A stretch of 64,000 bases of DNA, from positions 33,430,541-33,494,540 of the forward strand of contig CM031879.1 in the NCBI GenBank assembly GCA_018697195.1, given 5' to 3'. The notes below the pieces were generated by a model, which made no database searches, was not told where the DNA came from, and saw only the letters and a program-made list of their open reading frames with translations. A program made the translations under genes and the position numbers. Origin of the DNA: Certhia americana. Its lineage: Eukaryota; Chordata; Aves; Passeriformes; Certhiidae. Within the stretch, counting starts at the first letter, position 1, and the number at the start of each line of letters is the position of its first letter. Of this stretch, positions 37,562 to 51,293 are shown one piece after another.

Positions 37562-38485
37562 AAAAAAAGTTGGCTTGTTTTTTTTTGGTAAGAGAAGCCT
37601 TAGGTAAGTCAATTTAGCTTCATGTATTCCATAATAATTAAACCCTTAAGCACAAATTCTACTTCTATCCTGCAACTGCTGCTCATTTAAGGAATATAAT
37701 CTACAAACCCTTACATCCAAACAAGCAAATATATAATCTATTTGCACATTAATGTCCTTCAATAGTCTTTTGAGACTTTAACCAAAACCAGCTGACCTGG
37801 AAAAAGACATGGGCAGGAATATTCTTAATGTAAATGGGCAGTATCTTCAGACAGTATCAGCAGGAGAAAATTACTTTTTTATAGTGACTTGAAGACTAAT
37901 CAGTACAATGAGTTCTTTCCTGGTGAGTTTGTCATTTGGGAAAGACAGGAAGGAACATCTGGGAAAAGAGGCGTTTACTACACCCTGTCAACCTTAAGAT
38001 AATAAAAAAGCATATTCCTTGTTTATTTGACTTGGTCCTCATTATCTTTAAACTACTGCAAGTGTCACACGGAAGATTTCTAAGCAGACAAATGAATTGT
38101 TAGTGCACTTTGAAGAAATTACTGACCAGCAGCAGTTTCTGAGGAATGCAAAACCTCCAGACCCACAACGTTGCTCAACGGAGCTGCGCCACCTAAGGAC
38201 ATTTCCACAGAGAGCCGGCAGAGCAGCTCTGCTCGGTCACACAGCGCACAAAGCACCTAAGGCTGTCTGTACAGACCCCAAATCCTTGGAGCACACCCAC
38301 TTTGGAACACAGTTCCATTTCCAGGATGACTAATGAGCCTAAGCTGTACCATGAATTGATGGGATTTAAGCTCTTAGAGACAGTCCCCGTATATGCACTC
38401 TTTGATCTGCCCTTTAGCTGCTTCTGAAGACTCCAGACCTGACACCTAAACTATATACTTACATTCTCTTTCCAGTTTGGTTTTC

Positions 38486-38506
38486 TTTTTTTTTTTTTTT
38501 TTTTTT
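38486..38506. repeat. T21 homopolymer
   Basis: Twenty-one uninterrupted T. Read on the minus strand it is an A21 run, but no AATAAA or retrocopy body was seen next to it, so it is called a simple repeat. Confidence 0.9.
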
Positions 38507-41500
38507 CCCCTGATCCACTGTCATAATCTGTCTTTCCAGCCTTGCTTTCTATGGGAAGGCTTGCTCAAACAAGTATATTAATGTGAAAAGTGCCTGCATT
38601 CCCTTAGAAAAAAGAAGTTTAGAAAATCCACTCAGGCTTGTAACTTAAAACAGAGAAATGTTTAAGTGCTTTTAAGACAGCTGCAAATGTCTGCATGCCA
38701 ATGTGTACTTTATCTTGCACTTCAAATATTAAATAGACCTTTAAAAGAGATACTGCCAAGCCATACAGTCCCATTTAGAGCTGATCAGCTGATGAGGAAC
38801 TGACAGGTAAGTGATATGGAGCTCTTTTCTACAGAGCTCAGCAGATCCCTTGAAGTCCATGGCCCTGGACTGCCTGTCTTTGTCAGAGATATTCCTACAG
38901 GTGGCTGCACAGGCAGGGCTCTAGAATAGGGAAAAGCATCTGTACCTGCATCCAGAGATGAAGGCCAGAGCAAAGGCTTTTCTGATCTACTTTTTCTCCT
39001 ACACACCATCAATGGGTCCAAACAGATTAAAAATTTCAGAGTGAAATAACAACAATTGCTTCAGATTCACAGTCCTCTATTAGCAAAGTATTCATGGCAT
39101 TTAGAAACTTAAACAGCTTGATTTAAACTTACTTCTATAAATTTGAATACAGGAGGGGAAAGTGAGGATCCTGACAAAAGTAGTATTCCTCTAAATGCAA
39201 ATTGCCTTATGAAATAAAGAGAGAGAAGCCGTATCTGAAAGACAAACTGAAATCACTCCCAACCTGCCCTCCACCCCATCTACTTGTCAGCACAAATGCC
39301 TCCAACACACAGGGTTTCATATGGCTAATGATGTAATGTTGGTGAGGCTAACATACATTGAAGGCAGTAATGCAGAAATACGAACATAAGTTTGGTGCAC
39401 TCTGTAAAGCCAAAGGTTGACCAGTATCCTGTTTTCAATAGAAAGAGGAGGTTTAGGGAAAGAACACAAAAACAAAGTAAGCCGGAATTATTGCTCACTT
39501 AATTAATACCGTTATTTATTTTCAATATGTTCTCCATCTTCTGTACTTTAGGAATATCCTGAACCAAAGGGTGCTTCCCCATCTTTGTGCCTGGTGTTCC
39601 CCTTCTGTAGTCTTTCCTTCAGACAGTGTTCTTAGCCCACTTTATGACCTCTGCACTGACCCAGGATGATGATGTAGCTGGGAGCGAGGCAATAGTGAGC
39701 ACTATACATGGTGACTAGAGGGGTATTTAAACCATCTACATTTGTGAAAATCCCTGTGATGAAGCAGAAAACATTTATTTTATTATAATCTTATCAGTAA
39801 ATTGCAAATGCACTCTCTGTAGCTACAGGATTAACTTGAGGATTAATTACAATACCAGCTTTCTGCTTTTCACAATGCTGCCTTCTTTTGCAAACCTATT
39901 CAGTATTGTGCTCTGTGGGCCAAACTCTCTTCCCAGATATGTTTATGAATCCACTGAGGCCAAAGAAGCTAAATAGAGTCTAAAATGAAACAAGCCCATG
40001 CAAATTGCAACTTTTAACTGTTGTGTACTTTCCTGCCATTTTGATTGTTTTCCTTCTCTTCTTGTTAGACTGTGCTTTTAGATCCACTATCAAATCCCAA
40101 GGAAAGGAACTGAAAGCCTCTGGACTATGCAGCAGTCTCCCAGAGGAAATTTTTATAACTCAGGAAGGATTTGAGACATCTCAAAAAACAGGAGATGCTG
40201 CTGTCAGGGGATGGTGGGAAGCAGAAGAGTCAGCCCTGGCAGAGGAGAAAACTCAGCTGCCTCCTGCCCAGCACCAGCCCCATCTCTCACTGGCAGCAGT
40301 TTTCCAGGGAGCTGCCATTGGTCATCCTGAAGCACTGGGATTGAATTCCCTAGAGAAACATTGTACTAAACGACATTTTTCTGTGTGGGAATTATATACA
40401 CTACTTCCCTTTCTGATGCCTATCGCATATTTGAGCAGTCATTTGAAGTTGCTGTGTTCTGTTTTGCTCCTGTTATCAAATCACAATACTAACATAACAA
40501 GGATAATTATAGATACCATAAATTAATAACAATATGCTCTGTTTGTTAAGCATCAAAGGATATTCTTTGATAGAGAACATAAGGAAAGTCCCTGTCCCAG
40601 AAAGAAATATCACCTTTGTACCTTCTTATAGACTCCCTTGGTTAGAGAAATGAATGGAGAGTTCAAAGCCAATGTATTTCATGAAGATAGGCACTGATTT
40701 GCAGTACCATATTGTATCACTTAACCAATTAATGTTTCACTTGTCTTAGGATGAAAATCACAAAAAGAGTTTCTGAAATGTCTTGGAAACTCAGCTAAGG
40801 TTCAAAGCCTAACCAAATGTGTGCATCAGCTTGGATGTGATGATACCAAAGCAGACAACTCTACCAAGAGCCTGGATGAAACGTCAGTATTGCACAGAAT
40901 CAGCTCTGCCTCTGGGCAAAATTTCTTTGGCTGAGCCATTCTCATGGTATACTTTGGGAATCCTCATCTCTGCCATAATGCTATTGCTTCTCTGTTTCCT
41001 GAGGCATGTCTGATTGTCTGTATGCATTTACTACCTTGTCTGATGTCTGGAATGTAAGTCTCTTGGATACAGGAACGTTGCATTTTTGTGTACATATGGA
41101 GTCTTGCACAGAGGGATCCTGATCTGTGACTAAGGCTCTCAGGTGCTGAGAGAATGCTAAAGAGAATTTCCAGCAAGAGCTGAGAAATACTCTGACCTAT
41201 AGATTTACATGCAGTATTCTTTGAGCAAAGGTATGTGCAAACAGGACACATTTCAGCTAGCTAACAGTGTTAAGCTTTCTGTACATACTAGTTCTGACTA
41301 TGTAAGAGATCTCTGCTGAATATCCAGAACTGTTTTGTTCAAAAAAAGAAATTGTATAATTAGTCAACTCTCATAATTTTGAAGAGTTCTTCTAGAACTG
41401 CATAGAAGTAAAATTAATTATGCTTGCACTCAAAGAAGAGATTCATGGCCTGGACTGTTAACTGATGGCTACAAGATAAGCTGGGTGTAAGCATTGCTCA

Positions 41501-41619
41501 GCACATGGCTTCTTGCAATTCAAAGAAATACTTGGGTATCTTATGTTGCAGTTCTGGAGGCACTTTAGTTTTTTTTTTAATTTCTTTCTTTGACTGTTTT
41601 CTTTGTCTGTTCCTAACAT

Positions 41620-41646
41620 TTTAAGTTAAGGGGAACTTAACTTAAA
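41620..41646. repeat. 11-bp perfect inverted repeat
   Basis: Arms tttaagttaag (41620-41630) and cttaacttaaa (41636-41646) around gggaa. A third taagttaag-like unit follows (aaagttaagc). It is AT-rich and intronic, with no known role. Confidence 0.8.
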
Positions 41647-44081
41647 GTTAAGCTTAGTTCAGCTTTAGGCTGCCCTGCAAAAGAAATGTCATGAAAAGAA
41701 ATAAATGTATTCCTAAACAGGAAGAAAGGTGAATATTTTTATTTTAGCTTGAAGCATTAGTCATTTTCAGACATTAATGGCGATGCTCAAGGCAATGTTT
41801 CTATACAAACCCCAAATGTGAAAAATCAACCTTCCTTCTAAATATCAGAACTCTGTATATTTGATGTGGATGCTTCCTTCTGCATTGTTTTGCTGAAACC
41901 AGTACTTGTGAGTACTAGTCAAGGGCTCAGGAGATATTTCCTGCTTACAAACCAATCTCATAAAGAAGCACAGCACTTCCAACATACCATTGTGAAAAGG
42001 TGATACATTAGGTTGTGAATGTCACAGATGGACACATCCTGCTAAGGGCTGAGACGAGATGCTTAGAGCATTCAAGTCCAGCTAATGTGCATCTCCTCAC
42101 TTTCCCAGATGTCCCACTCCGCCTGCACAGTAGGACAGCTGGTGAAGCAGTCACAGAAACCATGCCTGGATGGTCAAGCACAGAAACAAATTAGAGGCAG
42201 AGAGGAGCTGAGGAAATCAGACACTGGAAAGCTGCATCAGAGTTTAACCCTCTGCTCCCCAAACAGCACTTAAAGACCCAAAACTGCTGCTGAAAAAGAC
42301 AAGGGGATCACTCACACAACTCAGATTACTCATGTGCTCAGGGCAAAACCTGTCCCTGTAAATTCCAGGCTCAAGAAGCACTTAAATATTAACATGGATA
42401 TTTTTCCCTTGTGTGACTTTTCAAAAGATCAGCTGGACAAATCACTGCAAACCCACCAAAACTGTCTACCAGATGGCAGCCACTGATTAATTTGTCTTAA
42501 CTTCAGCCAAAAAGGAAGAAAATGTGATGGGTGGAGCCGTAAAGACAAGCACAATCAACATCCGACCAAATAGGGTTTCCTGTCACCTTGGGAACGACAC
42601 TGATTGGCACTGCGGTTTCCTGTGTACAAGCTAAAACCAGTAGCAACTGGAGTAACAAGAATAAACGCCAGATAAGAGACCTGGGAATACAATAAAATTA
42701 TTATAAAATTCCTGACTAAACCCCAGAGGACAGTAAAGGCAAAACCAAGGGTATACATAGACTGCACATGCTAAACCGAGCATTCCCCTGTCCATGAGAG
42801 CAGAGGGCCATGAAGCTGCATCAGAAGAATTTCTCTAAACAAGGGTAGGCTAATTTGCCTAAATTAACCACTCCCAAAAGTGAGAGTCACGTGCTTGGAA
42901 AGCTTATTTCTTCACAAGGGAAGAAAAAAGGGATGTGGGACACTTAAAAGCAGAGATGGAAATAGGAGTGGAAACCTACCATCTACCCACACAAATCTGA
43001 AATAATCTTAAAATTACTGCCACAGACACAGGGAAATGCACAGTGGGTGCAAGTTTGGGCAACGGTATCCAGTTATTTGCATTTATTTATTTTGATTACA
43101 ACTCCACAGAGTTTTGCTTAAAAGAGCTCTAAACACTACCAAAACAGTTTCTCAACCAGCCAGGTTGAGAAATAGTTAAATAGTTAAAATACGGGTTTTA
43201 GAGGGTCTTTGTTAGGCTGGTGACTGAGTTCACTTCCTCTCCAGAGAAAGGGGACAATTCACATTCCTGCCCTCTTCCTACGCTGCAGATAAGCAAAGAT
43301 GTCTGTAATGGGTTGGACAGAACAGACGTTCATGCAACTCAAAGATCTGGCACTTGCAGAAAGTTTTTAGAGTTACTCACAGAAATGTTCCACAAATGCA
43401 AGTTGGAGGCACAGCATAATTCTCTCTCCAGTGATGAATCCATGTTCCAACACAGACCTCTCAGGCATTAGGCAGGAGACCCTCAAAGCTGGATCCCATC
43501 TCACATTCCCCATTACTTAGTTCCTCCCACCTCAGTAGCCCAGGTGTACAGTCCTCGCCTTTATTCTTCACCCAGACTGCAGGTGCCAGCTATCAGTGTG
43601 GCTTTCCAGCTAGTTGTAATGGCCTGAAGAGGAGGGAAGCCACAACACAGGGCTTCAGAAAGAAGCAGCACTGAAAAGACAATTACCTAAAAGGCCACAA
43701 GCAACTGCCTGCAATAGGATTGCTCCCCTTTTATCAGCTGCTACACCCTCTGCACATTTCATGTGCAAGCTACATCTTGAAAAAAAAGTCAGTGCCAGGA
43801 AAACAATCCCAGGCACTGAATGACATTGCTACATATCAATCATTGCAGCCCTGGTTTGGTTTTAGCCTTTGACGAAAAGCGTACTCCACAGCAGTTTATG
43901 GTTTGGGAATGAACACATGCATAAACCATTCCCAGGAGGCAGTCTGCATCCAGTCCCTGCTTCTCTGGAAGCAAAGAGAGCTTAGCAGTATGGACATGAA
44001 CCAATCTCTGCTACACAGCCTTAGTGCTCTAAGTGTATCTGGGAATTTCAAATTTGTAAGAGGATGCCCCACCCCTGGAAG

Positions 44082-44213
44082 TTCTCTTGGTCATGTTGGA
44101 TGGGGTTTTGAGCAACCTGACCAAGTGGAAAGTGTCCCTGCTCTTCGCAGTGGGGCTGCAACTAGATCTTCAAAGTCCCTTCCAACCTAAGCCATTTTAT
44201 AATGCTATGATCT
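44082..44213 (+). mobile_element. CR1-type LINE 3' end fragment
   Basis: The plus-strand sequence has the forward CR1 3' end: tggatggggttttgagcaacctg, a degenerate middle, then aaagtcccttccaaccta and cattttataatgctatgat. It is only the last 130 bases or so, in the orientation opposite to PTPRR. Confidence 0.85.
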
Positions 44214-47200
44214 TACAGACCAGGATGGAATATAGGTGCCAAATCAGAGGATGCAATTCCAGGTCTTTCAGAAATTGTGTATGTATGGAGTTGTAATGGT
44301 ATGCTTTCACTCTTCTTAAATGATGTGAACAAATAGTAGCAAGTAGGACTTTTACTGCACCTCAGGTTAAGGTTCTCATCTTTGCTATGTGTCTCTTCAG
44401 GTGGACACAACATCCAGCCATCCTCAATCCAGTGGTTAAGAATATGTTGGGGGATTGATGTGCCATGCCCAAAGTACTCTAAGGAGTTGGTCAAAGAGAC
44501 AGATTAGAGCACAGAATTTCCTGCCTCCCATCTCAAACTCAGTGTACTAGTCCCTGGTGCTTTGCAAATGCCTTCTGATAGGGTATTGCTGTAAAACTAT
44601 TCCACAGCTTGTACTTCTGTGTTCACACATAGCTTTGCTTTTAACAATTACACTGACATTTTCCTAAAACAATCCCTATGATTTAAATTAAGAATGCAGA
44701 AAGCATATTCAGCACCACACAATAGGGAAAATTTATCCTCCAAATCTATGCAAAGCTACATTTTAGCCAGGAAATCCAAGGCCCCTTCCTGTAAATATAT
44801 TAAGTTCCCATGTTTGTGCAATAAACTACAAAATCTGGCATGTTTACAGTAGACCAAATACAAGGTGCTACCCTCTGAGCATTAGTTGAAGTTATTACTC
44901 ACAATGGACAGATTTGTAAAATGATAATGGAACAGGAATTCCATAACTGTATTTGCAGCAACTGTGCTCTGTGATCTAAAATATCAGAACAGAGAAAATC
45001 CTCATCTATTGAGCAGAGATGTGGTTGAACTGATATCATAAGATGCAGCTAAGGTTATATTAATGAAGAAAAGAGTACATCAGGTTCTTTAACCTGGCTC
45101 CAATGTTTCTTATGAGGCTTTATTCAGTATCCTGTATTGTTAAGATAATGATTCATTTTAATGAATAATAACTTTCTAAAATGAGGAAAACAGGTATTAG
45201 AATTAGTTTTTGTGGTATTTGTCATCCACGGTATTTGTCATCCAGATGGCAATTTACAGTGTACAGAAATTGCCTAAGAGGCTGAAGCCATAGTTTAATA
45301 ATTTGTGTGTCTATGCAGAATGACTAATAAAAGGGAATAGCTTTCAATATTAAGAGTAATTTTTTCCCACCTCCGAACCTGAAGCCCAAATTATACAAGA
45401 TTTTCTTTGTAAAGATGTAAAGTACAAAATGTTTCTGAAGAAGAATGCTGAAGATCAAAAGAAAATAATAATTGCTCTCATTATTTGTGTGTGCACCTTT
45501 AGCTAAAACATTCCTGTTTAAAAATTTACCTTTTGGAACTGAGTTCCATAGACTCTTATGGGTTATCTTAATCTTTTTCTTTAGATTATAGAAAAATAAT
45601 TTATAATTATTTGCCTTTCTTTCCCACTAGAGTATCTCTCTTTCTCATGTTTCAAGGAAGTGGACAGAGATGAGCACTTAGCATTATAATGCACGTTATA
45701 TTCACTTTTATTTCACTATACTTACAGGGAGCTGTACTCACTGCATGTCTACTGAATAATTCTTAGAACTGGAGAAAGAATTCTGCTACCAATTTATAGG
45801 GATCTTCAGGACAGTGAGAGAAATCTCACTGGGTAGAGTCTATTAAACTGTGGCATAGGATTTTTATAGTATTGCTCTGCTTTGTGGGAAAAGTAACATC
45901 ACAAAGAGTTCTCACAGTCAGAGTTCAAGCCAAATTTCACTCATCTGTTACGTTTGTAGAGAGCAATAATTGATTGATTCAGGTGTTTGTCTCTGTACTG
46001 TTCTCTATTCTGATGCCTACTGATTTTCTGTACAGGTTGCAGACTTGGTTGCACATTTTGTTGAATAATGCCCATAAGCAGCACTATCCCCTCCAAGTTT
46101 TGCTCTTGCTGGCTCTTCCAGAGTATCTTCTATTTTCCTGTGTCACAGCTGTGCCTCCATACCATTGCATAATTATTTTATTGCACATTTAAAAATGGTT
46201 TATTATTTCTGACTTATCTGCTGGCTTTTTTTTTTATTGGCCAAACATTTTTCCTATTATCATCTTCACTCTCTTGTGTATATTTGCAGAGAAAAAAAAT
46301 CAGCACAAGGCACACGTAAAATACTATCTGTTCTGAACAACAGTCTTGTAAACCCTGGCATCCTGATATGTGAACATGAGGATCCTTCCTTTTAGACAGA
46401 ATAATTTTCTGATGAATATGTAACAGACCAAGAAAACACGTAGCTGTGATTTTTCCCTCTAAAATATATTAATAAAATATCCAGTTTCTGGTCTTTGTGG
46501 CTAGAATGGAACACAAACGCTTGAGAAGATTTTGCAAAGCACTGTTTTCAACACACACTAGAAGAGACTTTTTCCACATTTTCTTTTCTTCCATGTATCT
46601 TTGCACAGTAACTAATTTGAACAAAACATCATATTGTCCACTAGTTAGTTGAAATGCAGTTGTCTCAGTCACAAATAACACTGGAATTAAAACTCACAGC
46701 TGCAGTGGCCACAGAAAATGTAAACCAGTTGTAATACTGTGCTGGTATTACATTCATATTTATATCTACCATGATTGTGATTTAACAACTCACTGCTTGT
46801 ACTAAGACTTTTCAATGCTTGATATGTCAGAATGAAATCTAAAATACCACATTCCACTTCACCAGATTCTGGCTGGGACTATTCATATCAAGATGAATTT
46901 TGGGCCAAAAAACAGTATAAAAGGAAACATTCCTCTGCTGAAGGAAGAAGTATATATTATTCATATAAAGCTATAAAAACCTAAGTAGAAAAGTAAACAC
47001 TGATGCTCTATTCATAGATGTGCTCACAGAAGAGAAAACAATTATTAACATCCAAAAGTCAGGCATTGGCACTGTGATATTGTGACAATTCATCACTGAA
47101 GACACCCACAGGAGAACAGCAGCTCTCCTCCTCCTTTGGTCTGTGACAACTGTGCGGGTCATTAGTGGAGAAGGTCTTTGCTGCAAAGGAGCAGCAGTTG

Positions 47201-47438
47201 TGAACACATGGAAAGAGAGCAACTTCAAAGGATTCTGCACTGAATGGTCCAGAGGCTGTGAAATAGCCCTTCACTTGCCAGCCTCAGCAATTGTAATAGA
47301 AAGGGGTCAGTGCCTCTGTTCTGACAGCCCTCTCACCTCCATACCTTCAGACCACCCTCTGCTCTTGGCCACCACTGTTCCACCCTTTTCCAAACTACAT
47401 GCTGCATGTGAGCACACATCCCTGATCAGCATCTAGGA

Positions 47439-47945
47439 AAATCATACAATCAGAGAATAGTTTGAGTTGGAAAAGACCTTTAAAAGTCATCTAGTCTCAC
47501 TCACTTTCCATGGACAAGGACAGCTTCAATTAGAATAGGTTGTTTAGCCCCATTCAACCTGACCTCAACTGCTCAAAAACTTCTTTCTCATATCTAATCT
47601 AAATCTAACCTCCTTCAGTTTGAAGCCCCTTGTCCTATTGCAACATGCCCTAAGAGAAAGTTTGTCTCCATCTCTCTTACAAGCCCCCTTCAAGCATCAA
47701 AAGGCTGCATGCAATAAGGTCTCCTCAGAGCTTTCTCTTCTCCAGCCTGAACAACCTCAGCTCTCTCAGCCTGTCCTCATAGGAGAGGTGCTCCAGCCAT
47801 TTGATCATTTTCATGGCTTTCCTTGCTCTAACAGGTCAACATCCTTCTCATGCTGGGGACACTGGTGCTGAATGCAGTACTGCAGGTGGAGTCTCATGAG
47901 GGCGGAGCAGAATCGCCTCCTGCGGCCGGGCCGGCTGACATGCAG
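47439..47945 (-). mobile_element. CR1-type LINE, 5'-truncated
   Basis: Reverse-complement CR1 3' end (aatcatacaatcagagaata, gttggaaaagaccttta) followed by the typical antisense body (ttctttctcatatctaatctaaatctaacc, tgaagccccttgtcctat, aaggtctcctcagagc). The right end is uncertain because the copy runs into a CpG-dense stretch (47900-48085), whose first 45 bases are still alignable to CR1 (agtctcatgagggcggagcag). Confidence 0.9.
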
Positions 47946-48085
47946 TGTGTGATGCGCTCCGGTGCAGCAGCAGCAGCCGTATCCGCGGGGTACCAGTGCT
48001 GCCTGCCGGCTCTAGGTGTCACTGTCCCCGCGCTCTAGCACAGCAGCAAGGCACCGGCAGCATCCCACACACTTGACAGCGCGAG
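47900..48085. promoter_or_regulatory. CpG-dense pocket, possible internal promoter or young CR1 remnant
   Basis: About 17 CpG in some 185 bases (for example gcggccgggccgg, tatccgcggggt, ccccgcgctc), against an almost CpG-free background. It sits between the linker exon and the KIM exon. The first part may be CR1-derived and the rest is not recognised. CpG islands often mark promoters, and mammalian PTPRR has alternative promoters for shorter isoforms; applying that here is inference. No TATA box or initiator was assigned. Confidence 0.35.
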
Positions 48086-48380
48086 TAATCTGCTTGCACT
48101 AAAGGAAGCTGTGTCTTACAGATATAGCTGAGTAAGAACATTTCCAGATACACAGAAAAATATATTCGTGGACTTGGCTCTGGTATTCAGAAGAAGCACA
48201 ATACGTTGTAAGAAGCTGGACAAACTCACAGAAATATTTTTATCCATGCACAGTAGTTCATTAACAGTTTGCCTCTGTACTGGCCAATGCTATTCCAAAC
48301 AAAAATGGAAAAGTTCAGAGAGCCAGAGGCTGATGTGGTGCTTTGTGAAAACTCAGTTCCACTATATTTTTGCATTTAGG

Positions 48381-48640
48381 TCATGGAATCATAGAATACT
48401 TTGGGATGGAAGGGACCTTTAAAGGTCATATAGTCCCATTCCCCTGCCATGGGGAGAGACAGCTTCAATTAGATGATGGTGTTTAGAGCCCTCTCCAACC
48501 TGACCACAAATGTTTCCAGGGACAGGGCATTTGCCACCTCTCTGGGCACATTGTTCATTGCAAAAAGACTTCTTCCTTATATCTAATCTAAATCTACCCT
48601 CCTTTAGTTTAAAATCATTACCCCTTGTCCTTTCAAGGGT
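48381..48640 (-). mobile_element. CR1-type LINE 3' end
   Basis: Starts tcatggaatcatagaatact and continues ggaagggacctttaaaggtc, cctgccatgg, cacctctctgggca, tatctaatctaaatctaccc, ttaaaatcattaccccttgtcc. It is reverse-complement CR1, truncated after the reverse-transcriptase C-terminus. Confidence 0.92.
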
Positions 48641-48697
48641 ATGTTCCTCAAAGCAGCACCTACTGGGCAAAGCAAAGAGAGCTTGAGAGGAAGGCAT

Positions 48698-48815
48698 AAA
48701 ATCATGGATTAGTTTGGTCTAGAAGGGATCTTTTGAGGTCATCTAATCAAACCCCCCTGCAATGAGCAAGGACATCTTCAACTAGATCAGGTTGCATTAT
48801 CCAACTTTTCTGTCC
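48698..48815 (-). mobile_element. CR1-type LINE 3' end fragment
   Basis: aaaatcatggattagtttggt, gaagggatcttttgaggtcatc, aatcaaaccccc and actagatcaggttgc follow the CR1 3' end pattern in reverse complement. It lies only about 60 bases after the previous CR1 and in the same orientation: a separate insertion or a broken duplicate. Confidence 0.85.
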
Positions 48816-51293
48816 CATCCTTCAGAGAGATGGCTACAAACTTCCCACCTAGATGGCTATGCACAGCTCACTCTCTGCTGAAAGAGAAATCAATGAACCA
48901 TGGCCCAAACCAGGGAGATTTTGGTCTGGATCATACTAGGCATTTCATGACTACGCATCATTCTTAAGGAATCCAACCAGGAAGTAGTCTGGATAGTTAG
49001 AAAATACTGCTCAGGATCTACTGTCAAGCCATGTGACCAAAGGAATCTCCATGCTAAGTTTGTCAAGGAGCTCCCATATCTACTCTAGTCTGCCAACAGT
49101 TGCATAAAACCAAAATCAGAATAGCAAAAGTTATTGAAAGGGTGCCCCAAAGCTGTGCCATGAGTAGCACAGGACCTCCAGGCTTGATTTTCTCCATACT
49201 AACAGAAGAAGAGCTGCCAGTAGACTGTTTTGAGCATGGTTTGCTGTGCCTTGCAGTGTGTAGATCCATGCTGTAAGGTCCATTTCTCCCACAGGTAATG
49301 AGGATGTCCCAAGGCTGCCTAGTGGAAGGGCTTTTTGGGGCAGAAAGGTGGAAAGGAGTTTTAAACTAACCACTTACCTAGTCACTAGATAAAATCTGAG
49401 GCAGATGTGTCAGTGCATAATTACTTTTTTCTTCCAACAGTGCTGAGTGTTAGAATGTATACAAATTTGTTAATAGTAAAGATTATAGTAAATAAATAAG
49501 AAATATACATAATAATAGCTGCTTATTTCAGAGGAATAGAAGATAAACTATTCCCAAAAATCATCTCCTTCATATCCCCAGGCCTTTGTACACTGAGCTT
49601 GAAACAAACCATTTCTTAGGAGTGGACTTGGGCTGATCGAGTCTGAACTGTGTTAAACATAACAAAAAGAATTTCACAATGGGATGTTATCACAATGGAT
49701 TTCACTTTTTCACAATGGTCTATTAGTGTTCTTTTACAGTGGAAACTGAAGTGCTCAATTCCTTCAACTTCTTTTTCCTTAGAAATAACCTAAATGTCTG
49801 CTTTATTTGGTCAAATATCAGGTTTAGTTTTCTCTGTGTATCTCAGTTCTGCATTTTGTCATACTTGACTCAGAACTTTGCCCTTCCAAAGGATGCATTT
49901 AGGTTGAAGAGAATTAAATGCAGAGTTCCTATCTGTGATGGAAATGAATAACCTAAATCAATTGTTTTTACTTTCTTTGTTTGAGAAATGAAAAAGTTTC
50001 TTCTTCTTAAGTACAAAATCCTCCTACAAATTCCTTTACGTCAATCCCTTTCAACTATTGCATATGCTATGTTAGGTACTAAGTGTTATAAACTAGCTAT
50101 GTGATTCCCATGCTTGTGGGCTTTATTTTTAGGGTCTTGTAGAATGAGAGAAACTATCAAAATGTATTTATTTGCTTCCTCAAGTCCTTTTTTTTTCTTC
50201 TACAGTGACATCACTATATATTTTATGACAGCTCTGCCTTTAAGCCTCTTATACTCACAGAAGAATCAATCCCCCTCCCTGAGCTCTACCTGTCATAAAT
50301 CCATTGATAAAATCTCTGTCATTGAAATCCCCATGGTTCAAGCTGAATCAGGGTTACAGCACAGCTGAGAATCCTCACAGATGAGGCTCTGCTTGGTCTC
50401 TGCATGGCGTCTGTTCTTTCATTTATCGTCTATGCCAGGGCAGGAGAGTTCAGCTGCACAGCTGCATGCTCTGAACTATTCAGAGCACTGATGCTTTATG
50501 AAAGCAGCCTGCAGCCATCAGACAAGAAATTATACAGGTTTCTAACTGAGGAGAGACAGATGTCAGTGTGCATTCTCCTGTGAGAAGAATAACTAGTTTT
50601 ATAAAAAGAGCACTGGCCCAGTTTTTGAAAGGTACACTGAGTGTCAGGGTTTGGTGCCCAAGTATTTCTGAGGAACTGCACACAAGAATTGGTTTCATTA
50701 CTCATCACTTCTTCCTTTTTGTAAAACCTGTTGACTTTGCACTGTATCTTGACCATCCTGGAAAGCTGTATTTAGGAAGAAAGTTTATCTAAAGGTGATA
50801 ATGGAAGCACTGTATGAGATAGCTAAATGCACTCGGTGTAAATATTTCTTCTTTCAAAGTTTTCCAGGTGCTAGGGACTCCCTGACTATGAGAATATCCT
50901 TTGTTGATAATATATAAGCATCCCCTGAACTCTCTTCCAGGATCTCCAGGATCAAAATGGGTAAAAATCAGTGAAAAATGAAAAAAAAAAAAATAATTCT
51001 TTGGTGCAATTGTTGGAAACGGTAAGAATATAATCAGCAAAAAGAATACCACTAATGCAGCCAATCTCAGCCCAAACCTGAACATTTTCACATGACCTGA
51101 ATCTTTGGTCATATGTAAAGAAAATAAAAGGAGAGAATACCTGTGAGATAGATGTTAACACACCAAAATCCCACTTCTCAGCTGTCCATATGGCAAATTC
51201 TCCCATTGATTGACAGAAGAGAAATATATGAAATCATGAAGCATAAGTATAAAAAAGCAGAATAAATCCTGAGCACACCAGGCACCATCCTAC

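Larger units (their letters stand above)
28942..51293 (-). other. PTPRR large intron (22.4 kb)
   Basis: 22,352 bp, GT-AG, phase 2, between the linker exon and the KIM exon. It holds most repeats of the window: the 54-bp tandem duplication, CR1 copies at 30.5, 44.1, 47.4, 48.4 and 48.7 kb, the TATG microsatellite, a T21 run at 38486-38506, two small perfect hairpins (37539-37561 and 41620-41646) and CpG-richer patches at 38165-38265 and 47900-48085. A plus-strand frame of 173 codons (40005-40526) is not recognised as a gene. The position suits an internal promoter for cytosolic isoforms, but no first exon could be proved. Confidence 0.85.

Noticed and set aside
38486..38506. Poly-T run as the tail of a minus-strand retrocopy
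   Set aside because: No polyadenylation signal or recognisable gene body adjoins it.
40005..40526. 173-codon plus-strand open frame with a hydrophobic N-terminus
   Set aside because: It lies inside a PTPRR intron on the opposite strand. No domain is recognised, and one frame of this length is not surprising in 64 kb. The hydrophobic start alone is not evidence of a signal peptide.
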